A stretch of DNA of 64,000 nt from Hygrophila difformis. Lineage: Eukaryota > Streptophyta > Magnoliopsida > Lamiales > Acanthaceae. This document shows, one piece after another, positions 12,233-24,179 of the stretch (positions are counted from its first letter, which is position 1; every line of letters starts with the position of its first letter). The DNA lies in assembly GCA_030278955.1 (NCBI GenBank), contig JAOANR010000005.1, forward strand, positions 124,001-188,000, written 5' to 3'. The position numbers were made by a program, and so were the translations under genes. Under the pieces are notes generated by a model. That model was not told the origin of the DNA. It was given only the letters and a program-made list of their open reading frames with translations, and searched no databases.

Positions 12233-12433
12233 GATAACAATTTATTTAATGTGTTTTTAATTTAAATTTAACCTTGGCTTTTTTTTAAAAAAAATTGGGC
12301 CTCTATATTGGGCCCAAATTTAATAATTTGGGTTAAGGTAATAATTATTCTAGTAGTCTAAAAATAAATTTAAAAATAATACTTAGTTTAAAATAATGGT
12401 TTAAAATTAATAATAGTAGTTTTAAAATATTCC

Positions 12434-12447
12434 GGGCTCTGATACAA
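12434..12447 (-). other. Primer binding site of element B
   Basis: The minus strand reads ttgtatcagagccc, three bases inside the LTR. One base differs from the D site, consistent with decay of a Met-tRNA-type PBS. Confidence 0.8.
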
Positions 12448-12450
12448 ACT

Positions 12451-14882
12451 TGTAACACCCCGGATTTGATAACCCAGGCCGGGATGTCACCGCCACACCT
12501 CCCTAGCAAGACACGGGTTTTCCGAGCTTGCTAAAGAGATGCAAGGCTATAGGTATTGTAAAGAGATTTAAAAACAAGTCCGGAATTTAATTAAAAATAA
12601 TAAAAAGTATCATCCACACATATAGTAGTAAGAATAATATGTCGCAGCGGAAAATGTAAAGTGGGCCGACATGGCCAAAAATCGGGATTTACATGCCCGA
12701 TATGCAAGTAACATAAAAAGCGATAGAACAATGTTCATTAATTCCATCCCCCAATGCACATGCTATGCATTATCTCCGTACTCTGAAAGAAAAGAAAAAC
12801 AACAAATTTTATCAGTATATAAAATAATGAGTAAATCGATCCTAACATAGCAATAAAGGGGTTTAATTAAATTTACTCCTAGGCATGCATACAAAATATT
12901 TTATTTTCCAATTTAAAAATAAACAACTCAATTATATATTTGAACATGCATTTAATCCATAAAGAATAATTTAACATGTTATAAAATTCAAGACATAAAT
13001 TTAAATGCAAAATTTAAAGACAAGAATAAATAAATGAATACATAAAAAGTATTAAATCTTTTAATTTTTTTCCTGTTATGTCCCGTTTCTCAATATTTAG
13101 TGTAGCCGGTCATCCGGCGGCCGCAGCCGTATCTGCCATACACCAAACACTCCGGAGCCTCGAGAAACCCATACGGATAATCCCGAGGGTGTAGGCCATG
13201 TATCTGCCGCCGATTGGCGTAATATCTCATCTAGTTTCTCTCGTCCATTATAGGCCCGAAGAGAAAGGCAAGAGGGGCACCCTGCAGAGCACTCACCCTC
13301 CACCAAGTATCTCATATGTTTAAATTTAGTGTAACGGGATTTTTCAAAAGTATAGGTGTATCGTATTTCAAGATCTCGACCGTTTGTTTCGAAATTTCAA
13401 AATCTCTTCGGTTTGAAATCATTTGGCGTCATAGTTTACGGTTTAAAAATTCGTTTCAAGTCCAAAAATTCTGAAATTTTCACGGTATATCAAAAACACC
13501 CTAACAAACAACTTTCGTGTTTTAACCATTTCAAAATAAGTTGAGGAAACATGTCAAAAATCGAGTTTATTGCACAACATGTACACTGTCAGGATTCAGG
13601 ATTACTACAGTTTAGAAAATTGGCGTTTTGCCATATCAAATGGACTTTAAAAATTCTGAAATTTTATATGCATATACTAGACACAATTATCTACAACTTT
13701 TGTTTAGATTGCAAGATCAAATCGGATTAGAAAATATAGAAACAGGGTCATCAAAGTTGAACATCAACACTGTCAGTTTTTCGAAAATGTTTTTCAAGGC
13801 AGTTTATGTTCGGATCATTTTGGGGTAGCAAACGTTGATGAAAATGGGAAATTTTTACACAACCTATATTAATGTGTTAGGAACAAAAGTCTAGTTTTGA
13901 GTTTCTCAGATTGGATTCTCCAAATATGAGTTTTAATCGGATTTCAGAAATTGCGCAAGATAGGGTTATTAGGTTTGGTTTTTACGTTTCGTTACAACGT
14001 GACTAAATAGGACACCCCTAAGCCACCCGTATTGATATGAAAGGTATCAACTTACATCGGTAAGGTGTTCGGTCATCCTCGGGTCGCTCGGCTCGTCCAA
14101 ATTCACTACGAACGGATCTCCTCAACGCCAAGCCTCCAACTTTGGCCACGATTTCGAATCGGAAGAAGAAATCCAATGTTAGATCGAGTTTTCGGGTTCG
14201 AAAACTTAAATGTAAACCTATGAACGACTTACCCAAGTCTGGAGTACTAGAGACCTTGTGTTCCACGCCTCCTCCGTCGGTTTTCGTTGCCGGAAAGTGA
14301 TCGGAAAGTTCAAAGTCGGTGATTTCGGGTGTTGGAAGAACTTGGGAGATTTGGGAGAGACAATGGGGGCTGCTAGGGTTTGGGATTTCGAAATTATGAG
14401 CCCCAAGACCCCTAGAGCCGACCATATACTCCTTCCTTTGCTCGGGATTGAGTTTCCAAAGTCGGGGGGTCGAAATATGGCAAGAAATCGCCGAAAATGC
14501 GTGAATGGCCGGATTCTGTGGTGCCACGCGGTGGTGGCGCGCTGGTAGGCCAAACACCGCGCGTCCAGCGCGCGGCCTCCGCCCGGACCTCGGTCCGGGC
14601 GGGTCCGTGCGATCCGATCCGTCGGGTCTTTTCCTCCTCTCTTCCGGGTTTCTATCCTTCCGTGTTTTCGGCTCGCCTTTCCGGGATCTTTTCGGATTAT
14701 GATTCCTACCCTAATTTTTATTCTGACTTAAATTGATTTCATGTTTGAAATCTTAGGTCCGTCGGTCTTGGGTTTTCTTTCGGCTTCCGTGCATTTTCGA
14801 TTTTACGGATTCTCGGAAACAATACCTCTTTTCTCATCGGATTAAATTCTTATTTTATATCCTAAAATTAACGGGTATTACA
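12451..14882 (-). repeat. 5' LTR of element B (2432 bp)
   Basis: Bounded by tgtaacaccc at 12451 and attaca at 14882 on the plus strand, i.e. TG..CA on the minus strand. It shares with the A and D LTRs the end block near the PBS, the GC-rich block at 13095-13200 and the 22-base block at 13277-13298; the rest has diverged. The TATA region is weak (tatttag near 14005 on the minus strand). Confidence 0.9.
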
Positions 14883-17259
14883 GATAAATCATAAATCTAT
14901 GACCCCTGGAAATTAACCATTTTAGATTCTCATTAATTCTTAAGATAAAAGATGGTTTTTGAAACATCTTTCCCTTTTAAACGACAGGTACTCAGTGTCA
15001 AACTGTAGAAGAGGTTTGTTCTTCATTATCCTGGGTAAATAATGAACAAACAGACTTGTATCATTATTTCTACTAAATGAGCTGATGAAAGTAATGATAT
15101 GAGAATGATAACGAAGTGTAATTGTCTTCTGATGAAAGCATAGTACTCAGCAGTAAGTCTGGAAAATATCCCAAAATATTATGAGTATAAGTAGGAATAT
15201 ATGTATAAAGAAATGATGAGAGTTCTAAATCCTCTAAGTAAAATACCAAGGTGCTCCCAAAATATAGGCTAGGAGCTAGACAGAATGTGGGGAATTTCTT
15301 CCCCTAAAAAGGATTTAAGAATCAATTCTGCAAAATATGTGACCAAGATAGCTTGCAGTAATTATCTTGGGGTTTAAAACTATGAACACCCTAATTTTCC
15401 GCACACTATATCTGAACAGCGTGGAGGGAGTTAAGATCTAAAGACAATGCGGCGAGGTCGTTTAATTCCCTTTTATACGATAGGTGTTATATACTTATAG
15501 CGAGGATATGTTTGGTTTCCTTAGAAAGGAACCAATAGAAGATGCCATCTCAGACTAATCTCTCGCTTTGTTCAAGTGAATAAAGCGAGAGCTCTGATAT
15601 AACATGTTTGAGAGTTTAAGATGATAAGTTGTTCCTCGCATTGTCCCAGTGATGAGATAAGGCGAGGATATGATATCTTGAAGAGGAAAATGCTAAGTTT
15701 AAGATATATTGAAGATCTTCCTTGCTCTATTCCATATCTAGACATATTGCGAGGAAGATTTCTCAACCTTGATTAGGAAAATGAATTCCAATATTTTCAG
15801 TTCTTAAAGATTATCACGCTATGTTTAACACTGCGTGGGTCTTTAAGAACTTCGTGAAGATTAATTCACTAACTTCAATATTATTATTAAGAACTGAAAT
15901 CTGATTAAGAAAACAATTGGAAAATTTATTCATTCAATTATTCTGCAAATTATATTTACAAACTCGAAAATTGCAATTCCAGAACTTCTAAGATAAATGT
16001 GTTTGTGATCATCGTTAGTTTGATGATTTATGAAATGAATGAAACTACAGAGAATGGATTGTAAAGTTCCCAAGAAATTCTGAGTCTAGTAAATTATTGA
16101 GGATTGAAACATCTCCTTGCAGAATTAAAGAAATTGAACAATGAGTTCATATTAGGAAATCGAATGTTCAAGCTATTCAAGAAAACCTGACTGAAATCCT
16201 CAATTCAACATGCAATTCCCCTGATTCTGACCATTGTTCTTACTGATGCAGTCATGAAAATTCAATAATTGCGATCCAAAACAGAAATTATTCAATATAG
16301 CATATGATTTTCCTCCACAAATCATAAAATGAAACAAGAAATGTAAACGAAAACATCTGGAGATCTGAATATCATCGGAAAAATGCGAAATTGATTCAAC
16401 GGAGTTGTGAAACAAGATAGGTGTTCGTCGGTGCGATGAAGAAATTACATCCCCAATGCCATCCTTCTTTCCAGATATCCATTAATCTAACCTATTCTAC
16501 TAAGAGAAGTTCAAACTAATCTGCCGAAAATCTAAATCAAATCTGAAGAACACGAACGTAAAAATGCAGAACATAAACCCTAACTACCTATCTAACTACC
16601 TCTAAATGAAACAGGAGAATTTCGAGAGTGAATATTCAGTCTCCAGCTTAGCTTGAGCTGACCCCCACAGGACGTATTTATAGGCTAACGAAAATAACCG
16701 TCTCCCACCTGGGCGGTAACTCGTGCTATGAATCTTCCTCTCTCGCCCCACGCTTCGTCATGTTCTAGTCAAAGCGTGGGTAGTGTAAAGTTGCCTCCTC
16801 TGACAAAGCGAGGTCTTCACAATCTTCATCAACTAACATCTTTCTCGCTATAACTTCTGTCTTCCAATCTCACGAAAACTTAGCTCTTCTTGCAATATGA
16901 CTTTTATCGTCGCGCGAGCTTCCAAGACATGTGCAAATTCCGCTTCCGCACTCATCGCATCAATCCTTCCCCGCTCTCGGCATAGACCAGACTTCTCACC
17001 CGCAAAAATCACTTTTCCCTGTTGACAAAGAGAGACTCAATTCTTGATAAAAACAATGCGAGATAAAAACATCAAATTTATTCCAACAGTTCTGAGCCAT
17101 TTCCATGAGTTTCAAATCTCTAACATGATCCTAATCTTCCAAGACTTTTGACATTCTTTCCTCAGTTCTTCATATAATATCAAGGAAAATAAGATCAAAG
17201 ATCGTGTTCAGGACACAATTTTAGTCGAAAATGACAGTCGGTAATGACTGTCATCACCA
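14883..17259 (-). repeat. Probable 3' LTR of element F, cut by element B
   Basis: On the minus strand the stretch begins TGGTGATGACAG right after the purine motif tgtgagga. It carries TATAAATA at 16675-16682 and continues to the B insertion point. It holds several stem-loops, among them 15800-15810 with 15840-15850 (11 paired bases), 15561-15569 with 15582-15590, and 16747-16755 with 16772-16780. The other LTR is not visible, so the LTR call is by position and promoter only. Confidence 0.55.
16675..16682 (-). promoter_or_regulatory. TATA box in the F LTR
   Basis: The minus strand reads cctataaatacg, about 580 bases inside the inferred LTR start. Confidence 0.5.
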
Positions 17260-17607
17260 TCCTCACATTTAGAACCACTTGTCCCCAAGTGGTAGGGAAC
17301 TGCAAAGTTTCAAAGAACGAGTCTAAATTGTGGCCTCCAAAATTCAGAATTAGTATAAGATCTTCATTGGATCCTTGCCTTCTCTTTTCTAACTAATTCA
17401 AGCTTGACTCATTCAACCAATTGATGCTTCATACCTGGTTTCTAATTCACCAGACTCAATGAAAGTATTGACTAGAGTGATTTCCATTTTCATGAGTTAT
17501 TGTATTGTCCCTTAGTCAGTCAGATTTTCTCCCTTCACGCTCAATCATTTCCAACTTATGTGCATACCTTGTGCTTCTGAATCCTTGGCCAAAAGAATAA
17601 GGTTTTT

Positions 17608-17647
<40 letters not shown>

Positions 17648-18378
17648 AGGGGTGGCTTTTCGTGGCTTTCAATAGCTTGGTTTCACATTATAAGAAGGAG
17701 TCGCATGGCCTGACATTGCAGATGAAACTTCAACTCCCCTGCCCTTGACTTTGCTCTTCTAGAGTCTTTCAACCCATAAGTTAGAGGGACAGCTGTGCCA
17801 GCTACTTATATCCATATTATTTTACCACGTTTGTTTCTGTAGTTTCCATTGTTTTGGCTTTGGACTCATACTTCACTTAATATGCACACTCATCTTTCAA
17901 GAGAGACTAGATTGGATCAATCCTTCTAACCTTAGTCCAATTTATTAATTATGGTATGCAAATCACTCAAGTTAATAAAATCACAGTCTTTAATTATTCA
18001 TCTAATACTGACATCAATCAGTCTCAGAGTACTTAGCTTTCAACAGTTATCAAAAGCGGCTTCGGATACAACCAGAATCTATAAGATGTATATATATTTG
18101 TCATTAGCCACTTAAACTTAGTCTTCTACTTCTTTAACAGCTTCCTGTCCCACTTAGGTTCTAGTTCCACTGATCAAAGCATTTCCTAAATCATGGATTC
18201 TAACTCTACAAAATGACTCGATCAAAAATTTATTCATTCTATCCTAATCAGGTAGTAAATTCAAAATAAAGCTATCAAAGGTTCAAATAGGATAAACAAT
18301 GGAGAAATACTAGAAGAAGGATATACAAAAAGAAAGAGTTTTAGATACTCCCCTGTGAGAATGTCTGTACTTCTTGAT
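17260..18378 (-). other. 3' non-coding region of element F with (TA)n microsatellite
   Basis: Between the end of the post-pol ORF and the inferred LTR. No ORF of interest was seen. It contains an uninterrupted TA run at 17611-17645. Next to the LTR, on the minus strand, is the stem-loop ccacttggggacaagtgg followed by ttctaaatgtgagga. Confidence 0.6.
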
Positions 18379-20599
18379 CTATGCAGTTCCTGACGGATCA
18401 TTGTTTGGATCTTTGGGTGGTGCTGAAGGTGGCTTTTTAATGTCTGCTACCAAGGTGGCTTGGATATCCACCAACCTTGTGCTATTCTGCTGTTCCTGTC
18501 TCCTGAGCTCCATATCCCTCTCTCTCTCTTGTCTTCTTTCTTCTAACTCTTCTCTCCTCAGTCTTTCAAATCTTTCCATCTCCTCTCTTCTCATTCTTTC
18601 CTGACTATCCAATTCTTCGTTTCTTATCTTCTCTTTCCTCTCCATTTCCTCTTTCCTGAGTTTTTCTTCAGTTTGAATCCTGGCATGCTCAAGCTCAATC
18701 CTCTTTTGTTCCATCTCCCTTTCTATGTGTTTGTCTTCTGACATGGTTTTCACCAACATTTCCATAGATTGTGCAAAACTTTGGATTGAAGTACTCATGT
18801 TCTGAGATTCATCCACTGACACTGTATTCCTCAATGGTTGTCTTGGAAGCTGAGATGGCGCAGAAACATCTTCGAGCTCCTCATCCTCAGGAATAGCATT
18901 TAATGCAGGAGATGCTGCCGAAATCTTTGATCTTTTTATTGCAACTCTAGGCTGAGATGATTTAGATTTTGAAGAAAGTTTGGTTTGTCTGGCTTTAGGA
19001 GATGGCATTTTTTATCCTGAACCTTCAGATGTCTGTTTATCCAAATCAGGCAATTGATAGACTAACTCTCCTCTTAGACTGTCCAGTGGCAAAGGAATAG
19101 GTGGATCTATCCTTATAATCTCTGTCAAGAATGGTGCCATCAGAACTCCCTGTTTTTCACAAAGTCTTCTGATGAGGTTTGGATATGCTAATGTTGCATC
19201 TTCCCCAACTCTTGATTTGATGACACTGAGCACATGATGAGCAGCACTATACTTTCTTCCTGCCCAAATCAATGCAAACCCTTCAAAAGTTCCAGCAGAA
19301 GGTCCTTGAAAATTAGTAGTAGGCCTGAGCTTTGAGTAATAGAAATCAAGTGTTGGCAGGTACTCAGTCTTGAAATTCTTCCGTGGAATTTTATTCTGTT
19401 CAGTTCCTCTGTGTAGCAAAATCCTAATGCCATTTTTCTAGCATTGATCAACTTGTTGCCCTGAGTCTTCTTCCTCAAAAGAATTTCTGACCTGACTTCT
19501 GGCTGCTCGAGTAAAGGTGCCTGTATTAGATCATTTAGAGTTTTCACATTGACTTGCACTGTTTTACCCCGGATCCAAGTTGTCTCAGCTTCTACATCAA
19601 AATTGGCATATAATTCCCTGGTCAACTCCACATATCCACACTTATTATTGTGCCGTATGAACATGTCCCATTCATTGATCCTTCTCCAGTAATTAAAACA
19701 CTTATGGTTCAAGTACTTTGGATGGAATCCTTTATCTGGAACAATCATTTTAGACATCTTCAAATAGTTTTCCACTGCCTCTCTTCTTCCATTGAATTTA
19801 ATCTTGATTGTAAACTCAGTCCTCTTCTCAATGCTGCCAGGAATTGACAATCTTACTTTCGGACTATTCTTTCCCTAGTAGCTTAAAGGCATAAGCTCTG
19901 GAACTTCTTTTCCAGGAGAAGATCCTTCAGAAGTATCTGATTCACTTCCTTCAGATTCCTGTGCCTCTTCCTGATCATCTCCTACAGCTTCCTCTTCTTC
20001 ATCACCTGGTTGATTTTCTTCCTGGATAGGTTCTATATTCTCTTCTTCATCTTCCACAGTTTCAGTACAATGAAGATCATCAAAATCTGAACCAGGAATT
20101 ACTGAAGTGCTTGTATCTATCCTTTCAGTTATCTCCAAGCTCTGCTGATTCAGTGTTTCTGTAGGTTCTTCTAGTTCTGGCTCTGGCTCTGGTTCATTCA
20201 AGAATAGTGGAATCTCAGTAGATTCTGAAATGAATACTTCTTGACTTGCCAAATGCTCTTCCAATTTCTGCCTTTGGTCTTCAATCCAAAAGGGTCTTGC
20301 AACCTAGAGATTGCTCTCTGAGCTACCTCATTCCTGATTGGAGATGGTAAAATCCACTGGTTAAGTTGACTGTCAGACAAAGTTTGTGACTTTATACTCT
20401 GATAAACATTTGGATCAACCAAGTATTCTTTCTGTTGTTCTTCTCTGACAACTTCTTCTTCATAAAGAACCATTTGCCTTTCTTGGTTATTTTGAGATTC
20501 ATTTCTTTGGACTTCTTCTCTGTAGGCCTGAAGTGCTAATGAACTTGGTTCCACTTCTTCCCCAGAATTAGTCTGCTGTTTAACTCTCCCTAGCTCCAA
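18379..20599 (-). pseudogene. Element F post-pol ORF, C-terminal half (transposon-protein-like and coiled coil), broken
   Basis: Three blocks in shifting frames. First, an acidic Glu/Gln/Ser-rich linker (about 20599-19875). Second, a block at 19850-19012 with ELTRELYANFDVEAETTWI followed by RGKTVQVNVKTLNDLI, then IRRLCEKQGVLM. This resembles the 'putative plant transposon protein' domain found in the extra ORF of Athila-type elements (from memory of the family, not searched). Third, 19008-18379: a basic start, then a long Arg/Glu-rich helix (EMERFERLRREELEERR) that should form a coiled coil. Frame changes near 20270, 19860, 19420 and 19010 break the ORF. Function is unknown; such ORFs have been called env-like, but no signal peptide or membrane segment is evident here. 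Confidence 0.65.
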
Positions 20600-23238
20600 T
20601 TCAAGCTTTTCTGCGTACTCAGTTGCTTGTTCCTTATTAGTGTGTGCATTTCCTCATTCTCTGGTCAGCTTCCTGTATTTCTTAATCAAACCTTCCAAAG
20701 ATGAGCTCATATTTTCCACAGTGATTCCATGTAGGTTCATGTCATCAAACTCTTGCAAATCTTTAATCAAACCTTCTTGAATTGTATCTCCCACTAATTC
20801 ATTGACTTGATCCAAAACTTCTTGGTCAACTGAATTCTGCTCTTGTGATAAATTCTGTTCCGATTGATGCACTTTGCGAAGTGAGCTGTTAGTTTCCTCA
20901 GTAGGTTTCTCAATAAATTTATCATCTTCTTTTCTTGGAAGTTCTTCCAGATCAACCTGACTTCCAATTAGAGTTTGATTTACTTGTGCCTGCTGTTCTT
21001 TTTCTTGCCCTTCTAAGTTTTCTTCTGGACTGGCTTCCGTATGTTGAGATTGCAAAGTTGGATCTTGATATTCAACAATACAAGTTCTCCATCCCTCAGG
21101 ATCGATGTCTCCCACTTCAGATCTTTAAAAGGTACAAGTTCCAATCCTTCTGTGGATAATATCTCTAGTTTAAATTCCTCATCTTCAACATAAGATACTA
21201 TGGCTTGATGGACTCCCAGAGTTGGTTTCACCTTTTCCTCATCAGAACTGATGTCATGGACACAAACTTTGATTTCCTAGCCTTCATCTTTATTCTGAAT
21301 TTCTTAACTGGTTTCTCAGGCTCCTTTTCTTGCTGCATGTCCTTCTCAGGAATAGTTTATTGTTGTACCCCCTCTTCAGGTGAGGGTTCCTGCTGTTTTG
21401 AAGACAACTTTTCTTTTCTTTTATAGACAACAATGTTCTTACTTTCCTGAGATGGTTGCAATAATTCTTTGTTTGCCTCCATCAGTCGCCTTGATTCTGG
21501 AATTCCTCTTTTCAAATCCAAAACCTATTTAATGGTTAATTCATCTTCATGTTTCCTCTTCTTAGAGGGCTGGCTAGTCTTTCCAGATTTCTGCTTCTTC
21601 ACCCTACTCCCACTTCCTCTCTTTCTTGTAGCAAGAGGTGCTACTTCTGAAGAACTTGAACTGGAAGTATGTGGCTTTCTCTTCCTGGTAGACACTTTCT
21701 TCTTACCCTTTTTCTTTTGAGCTTTCATAAATTCCTCGAATTCACGGTTTTCCTTTTGTCTTCTTGCATGATACAGTTTAACAGACTCCTGCACTTCCGG
21801 ATCAACTTCCTGAAGTTCTTTATTTCCTTCTACAACCCTCTGCATTGATTCTATTAGCCGTATCCTTTCAAGTTTTTCTTCTTCATCTGTGCTATCCTCA
21901 TCAGAGGGACTTTTCTTGATATAGAAGTTCTTACCTAAACCTTTGAGCATCATGTTCATCCCCTTTCTGTTTAGATACTTCTCATTCCATTTATCCCACT
22001 CATTAATGATTACCTGTTGAATCTTTCCTTATGTCTGATTAGTATAAGCTCTATGCTCCTTGTATGCGTTTTCTCTGCACATACTATCATATCTAATATA
22101 CTTCTCGATGAATTCCTTCTTTCTCTCCTGAACAATTTCATGAACTTCTTGCTGGAGAGGTGGAGGTAATCTCTTCATGATCTTATGGGGTCTATCTGTA
22201 ATGAGAATATTTGCATCCGCTGGTGTTATTGATGGGGCTGAAATTTTCCTGAAATTCTTTATAGGTTCCATTTATGACAGATTCTCTGAAGATATTCCTG
22301 ACTATATTTTGTGATGTCTGCTTTGCATCTGATCTTTGCTTCTTGTTCTTCCCTGTTCTCTCAGGTTCTCTTTCTTCTGCATCCTTAACCCATGCCTGCT
22401 TTTTAGGCATTAGATTAGCAAAATCCTCTAGTGGGAACTCTTTATCAGGTTTCCTCACTAGCCCTGGTCCGAGGATTCTTTTCCTAAGATTCTCCCCCTT
22501 AGCCCATTCATTCATATATCTTATCCAACTATTCCTAGCTTTCTGTATGGTCCTAAGAACATCTTTCCATTCCATCTTGCCTTATTTAGCTTTTTGAAAA
22601 TGAGGCTCAAGGGCATGTCTCAGATTGATCCAAGCATCAATGATTCTATCTAATGCCAAATTTGTCAAGAAATTTTGTACAATAGGCCCCTTCTTATTCA
22701 AGAATGCTGGAGGCATATATGCTGGGAGTGCCTGTTGTGGATCATAAACTCGGGCATTCCGGATTTCATGAAGTTTACAACAATATTTAGTGAGTCTTTT
22801 CACATACTTGGGCAATGGTTGGTGATCAAAGTAATCCAACTCCAACCCTGTTTGATCCTTTCGGTTAATGATTCTATAGCATTCCTGGTTCCATTCAGCC
22901 ATACATTTCTTCTCCCTTTCTAGAAGTCTTTCAAGTCTGATTTTGTTGGGGAGATGTTTGTCATTAATAAGATTGACCATTTGTTGATCCCAGAAATGGC
23001 TCATCTTATCCCAAAATGCTGCTTCCAAGTCAATCATCAGTGATACCTTTTCCTTAGCTGGTATATGTTGAATCAACAGCGGATTGACATAAAAGATTGG
23101 AGGTGAGATTTCCATTCCTACCCATCCACAACTTTTCTGAATCTGTTTCACAATATTAGTTGTTCTCTTATTTTTCCAGAATGACTGTTCTTTCTCGTCT
23201 GACTCAACACCTCAAGCGTGGAGTTCTTCAAAAGTCAT
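20600..23238 (-). pseudogene. Element F post-pol ORF, N-terminal half, broken
   Basis: An ATG at 23236-23238 follows a pyrimidine-rich tract ending in AG, which could be a splice acceptor. The frame contains a stop near 23214 and continues through 23151-22582 (KSCGWVGMEISPPIFYVNPL, LERLLEREKKCMAEWNQECY, GPIVQNFLTNLALDRIIDAW) and 22575-22274. It then changes frame for 22271-21525, which is Lys/Arg-rich with SSSSSSEVAPLATRKRGSGS, a possible nuclear localisation region. Acidic Gln/Glu-rich blocks follow to 20654. I do not recognise this part. Consistent strand, coding-like composition and joinable blocks suggest one ORF of roughly 1600 codons together with the C-terminal half. Confidence 0.6.
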
Positions 23239-23282
23239 CTTATGAATCCTTTAAAGAGAAATAAGAGAAATTGATTAAATCA

Positions 23283-23425
23283 TGGTCACCATCCTCACAT
23301 TTAGAGTTTTGCTCTAAATGTGAAGGTGTGAATAGAGAACATAATGTCAATTCTTTCTTATTTTAGCATTTAACGAATCACCATACTCACATTTAGAGAT
23401 TTGCTCTAAATGTGAAGGAATTAAT
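23283..23425 (-). other. Duplicated stem-loop plus purine motif ahead of the F post-pol ORF
   Basis: Two copies of a 13-base stem (ttcacatttagag / ctctaaatgtgag on the minus strand; loops of about 5 bases) stand about 100 bases apart. The one nearest the ORF continues gaggatggtga. The same motif precedes the F LTR (near 17265) and follows pol in element E (62608-62645). Confidence 0.75.
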
Positions 23426-23681
23426 ATTCAATTAAATTTCTACTAAAGAAAGATATAAGGCATGCAGAATTAGAACATTAAATCAAGCTAAGTCAAAACA
23501 CATTACACAAAACGTCATTCTTACAGAGTCTGTAGAAGCATAAAAGAATTTCAAAAACAAAAGGTTTCATAGTCCAATCCCAAATTAAAGAGGGGGAAAT
23601 TCTAGTCCATTCCCAAAGCTAGTAAAGAAATTACAATGTTCAGTGACCAAACACCTCATACAATAAATTGTACTGACTCCA

Positions 23682-23754
23682 TATTGGTTTCATGGCCATT
23701 TATGATTGTTATCAAATAGAGCTCGATCATTGCAGAATCGTTTTTTTGGCTGTC
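23682..23754 (+). repeat. Short flank shared with the region before G2
   Basis: About 73 bases from atattggtttc to the LTR start recur with few changes at 39032-39094, although this is outside the LTR as defined by the element E junction. Confidence 0.75.
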
Positions 23755-24179
23755 TGATAATGGCCAAAATTGACCATTATTTTCAATCTATTTCCGTGTC
23801 TAAATATGGGCATTTGATCTCATTCCGGTCTTATTTAGTTAAGAAAGCAGTTGAATTTGACAGATATATGCAAATTTTTATAAATAATAAGCGGGTATTG
23901 AAAAATACAAAAATATTATTATTTTTATTAAATTTGTGTTTAAAAATCCAAAAACATGATAAAATAATTAAAAATCCCATAATTGATAAATTATGGTTTG
24001 GACTTTGGTGGTATCTGTTCGGTGGAACACGGGTCCATTAAATGGAACACCTGCCAAATGATTAATTGGGGGAATAAATACCCATATATCTATATATTTA
24101 TATTATATTTATATTATTATTTATTTATGCATTTAACTAAAAAAAAATTAATGATGTCTTGAATGGAGGTGGGGACCAT

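Larger units (their letters stand above)
6761..14882 (-). mobile_element. Element B: Tekay/Del-like Ty3/gypsy retrotransposon, split by element A
   Basis: Minus-strand order: 5' LTR (12451-14882), PBS, leader ORF, gag, PR, RT, RNase H, integrase. The integrase frame runs through VHDVFHV and then enters the LTR of element A at 6760, so the C-terminus and 3' LTR lie left of the window. B is the same broad family as A and D but more diverged. Its right border (14882/14883) lies in the LTR of element F; the adjacent gataa is the expected target-site duplication. Confidence 0.9.
14883..23680 (-). mobile_element. Element F: remnant of an Athila-like retrotransposon (post-pol ORF, 3' region, LTR part)
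   Basis: Minus-strand order: stem-loop/purine motif (23283-23425), a long degenerate ORF (23238 to 18379), about 1.1 kb of non-coding DNA, a second copy of the purine motif (about 17260-17280), then an LTR-like stretch with TATA box that is cut by element B at 14883. No gag or pol of F is visible in the window. The assignment to Athila rests on the position of an extra ORF before an LTR, the vRGK-type transposon-protein motif in that ORF, and sharing the purine motif with element E. The right limit is uncertain. Confidence 0.6.

Noticed and set aside
14883..18378. Separate host gene in the AT-rich stretch after element B
   Set aside because: Only short frames; TATA, purine motif and hairpins fit an LTR and 3' region of element F.
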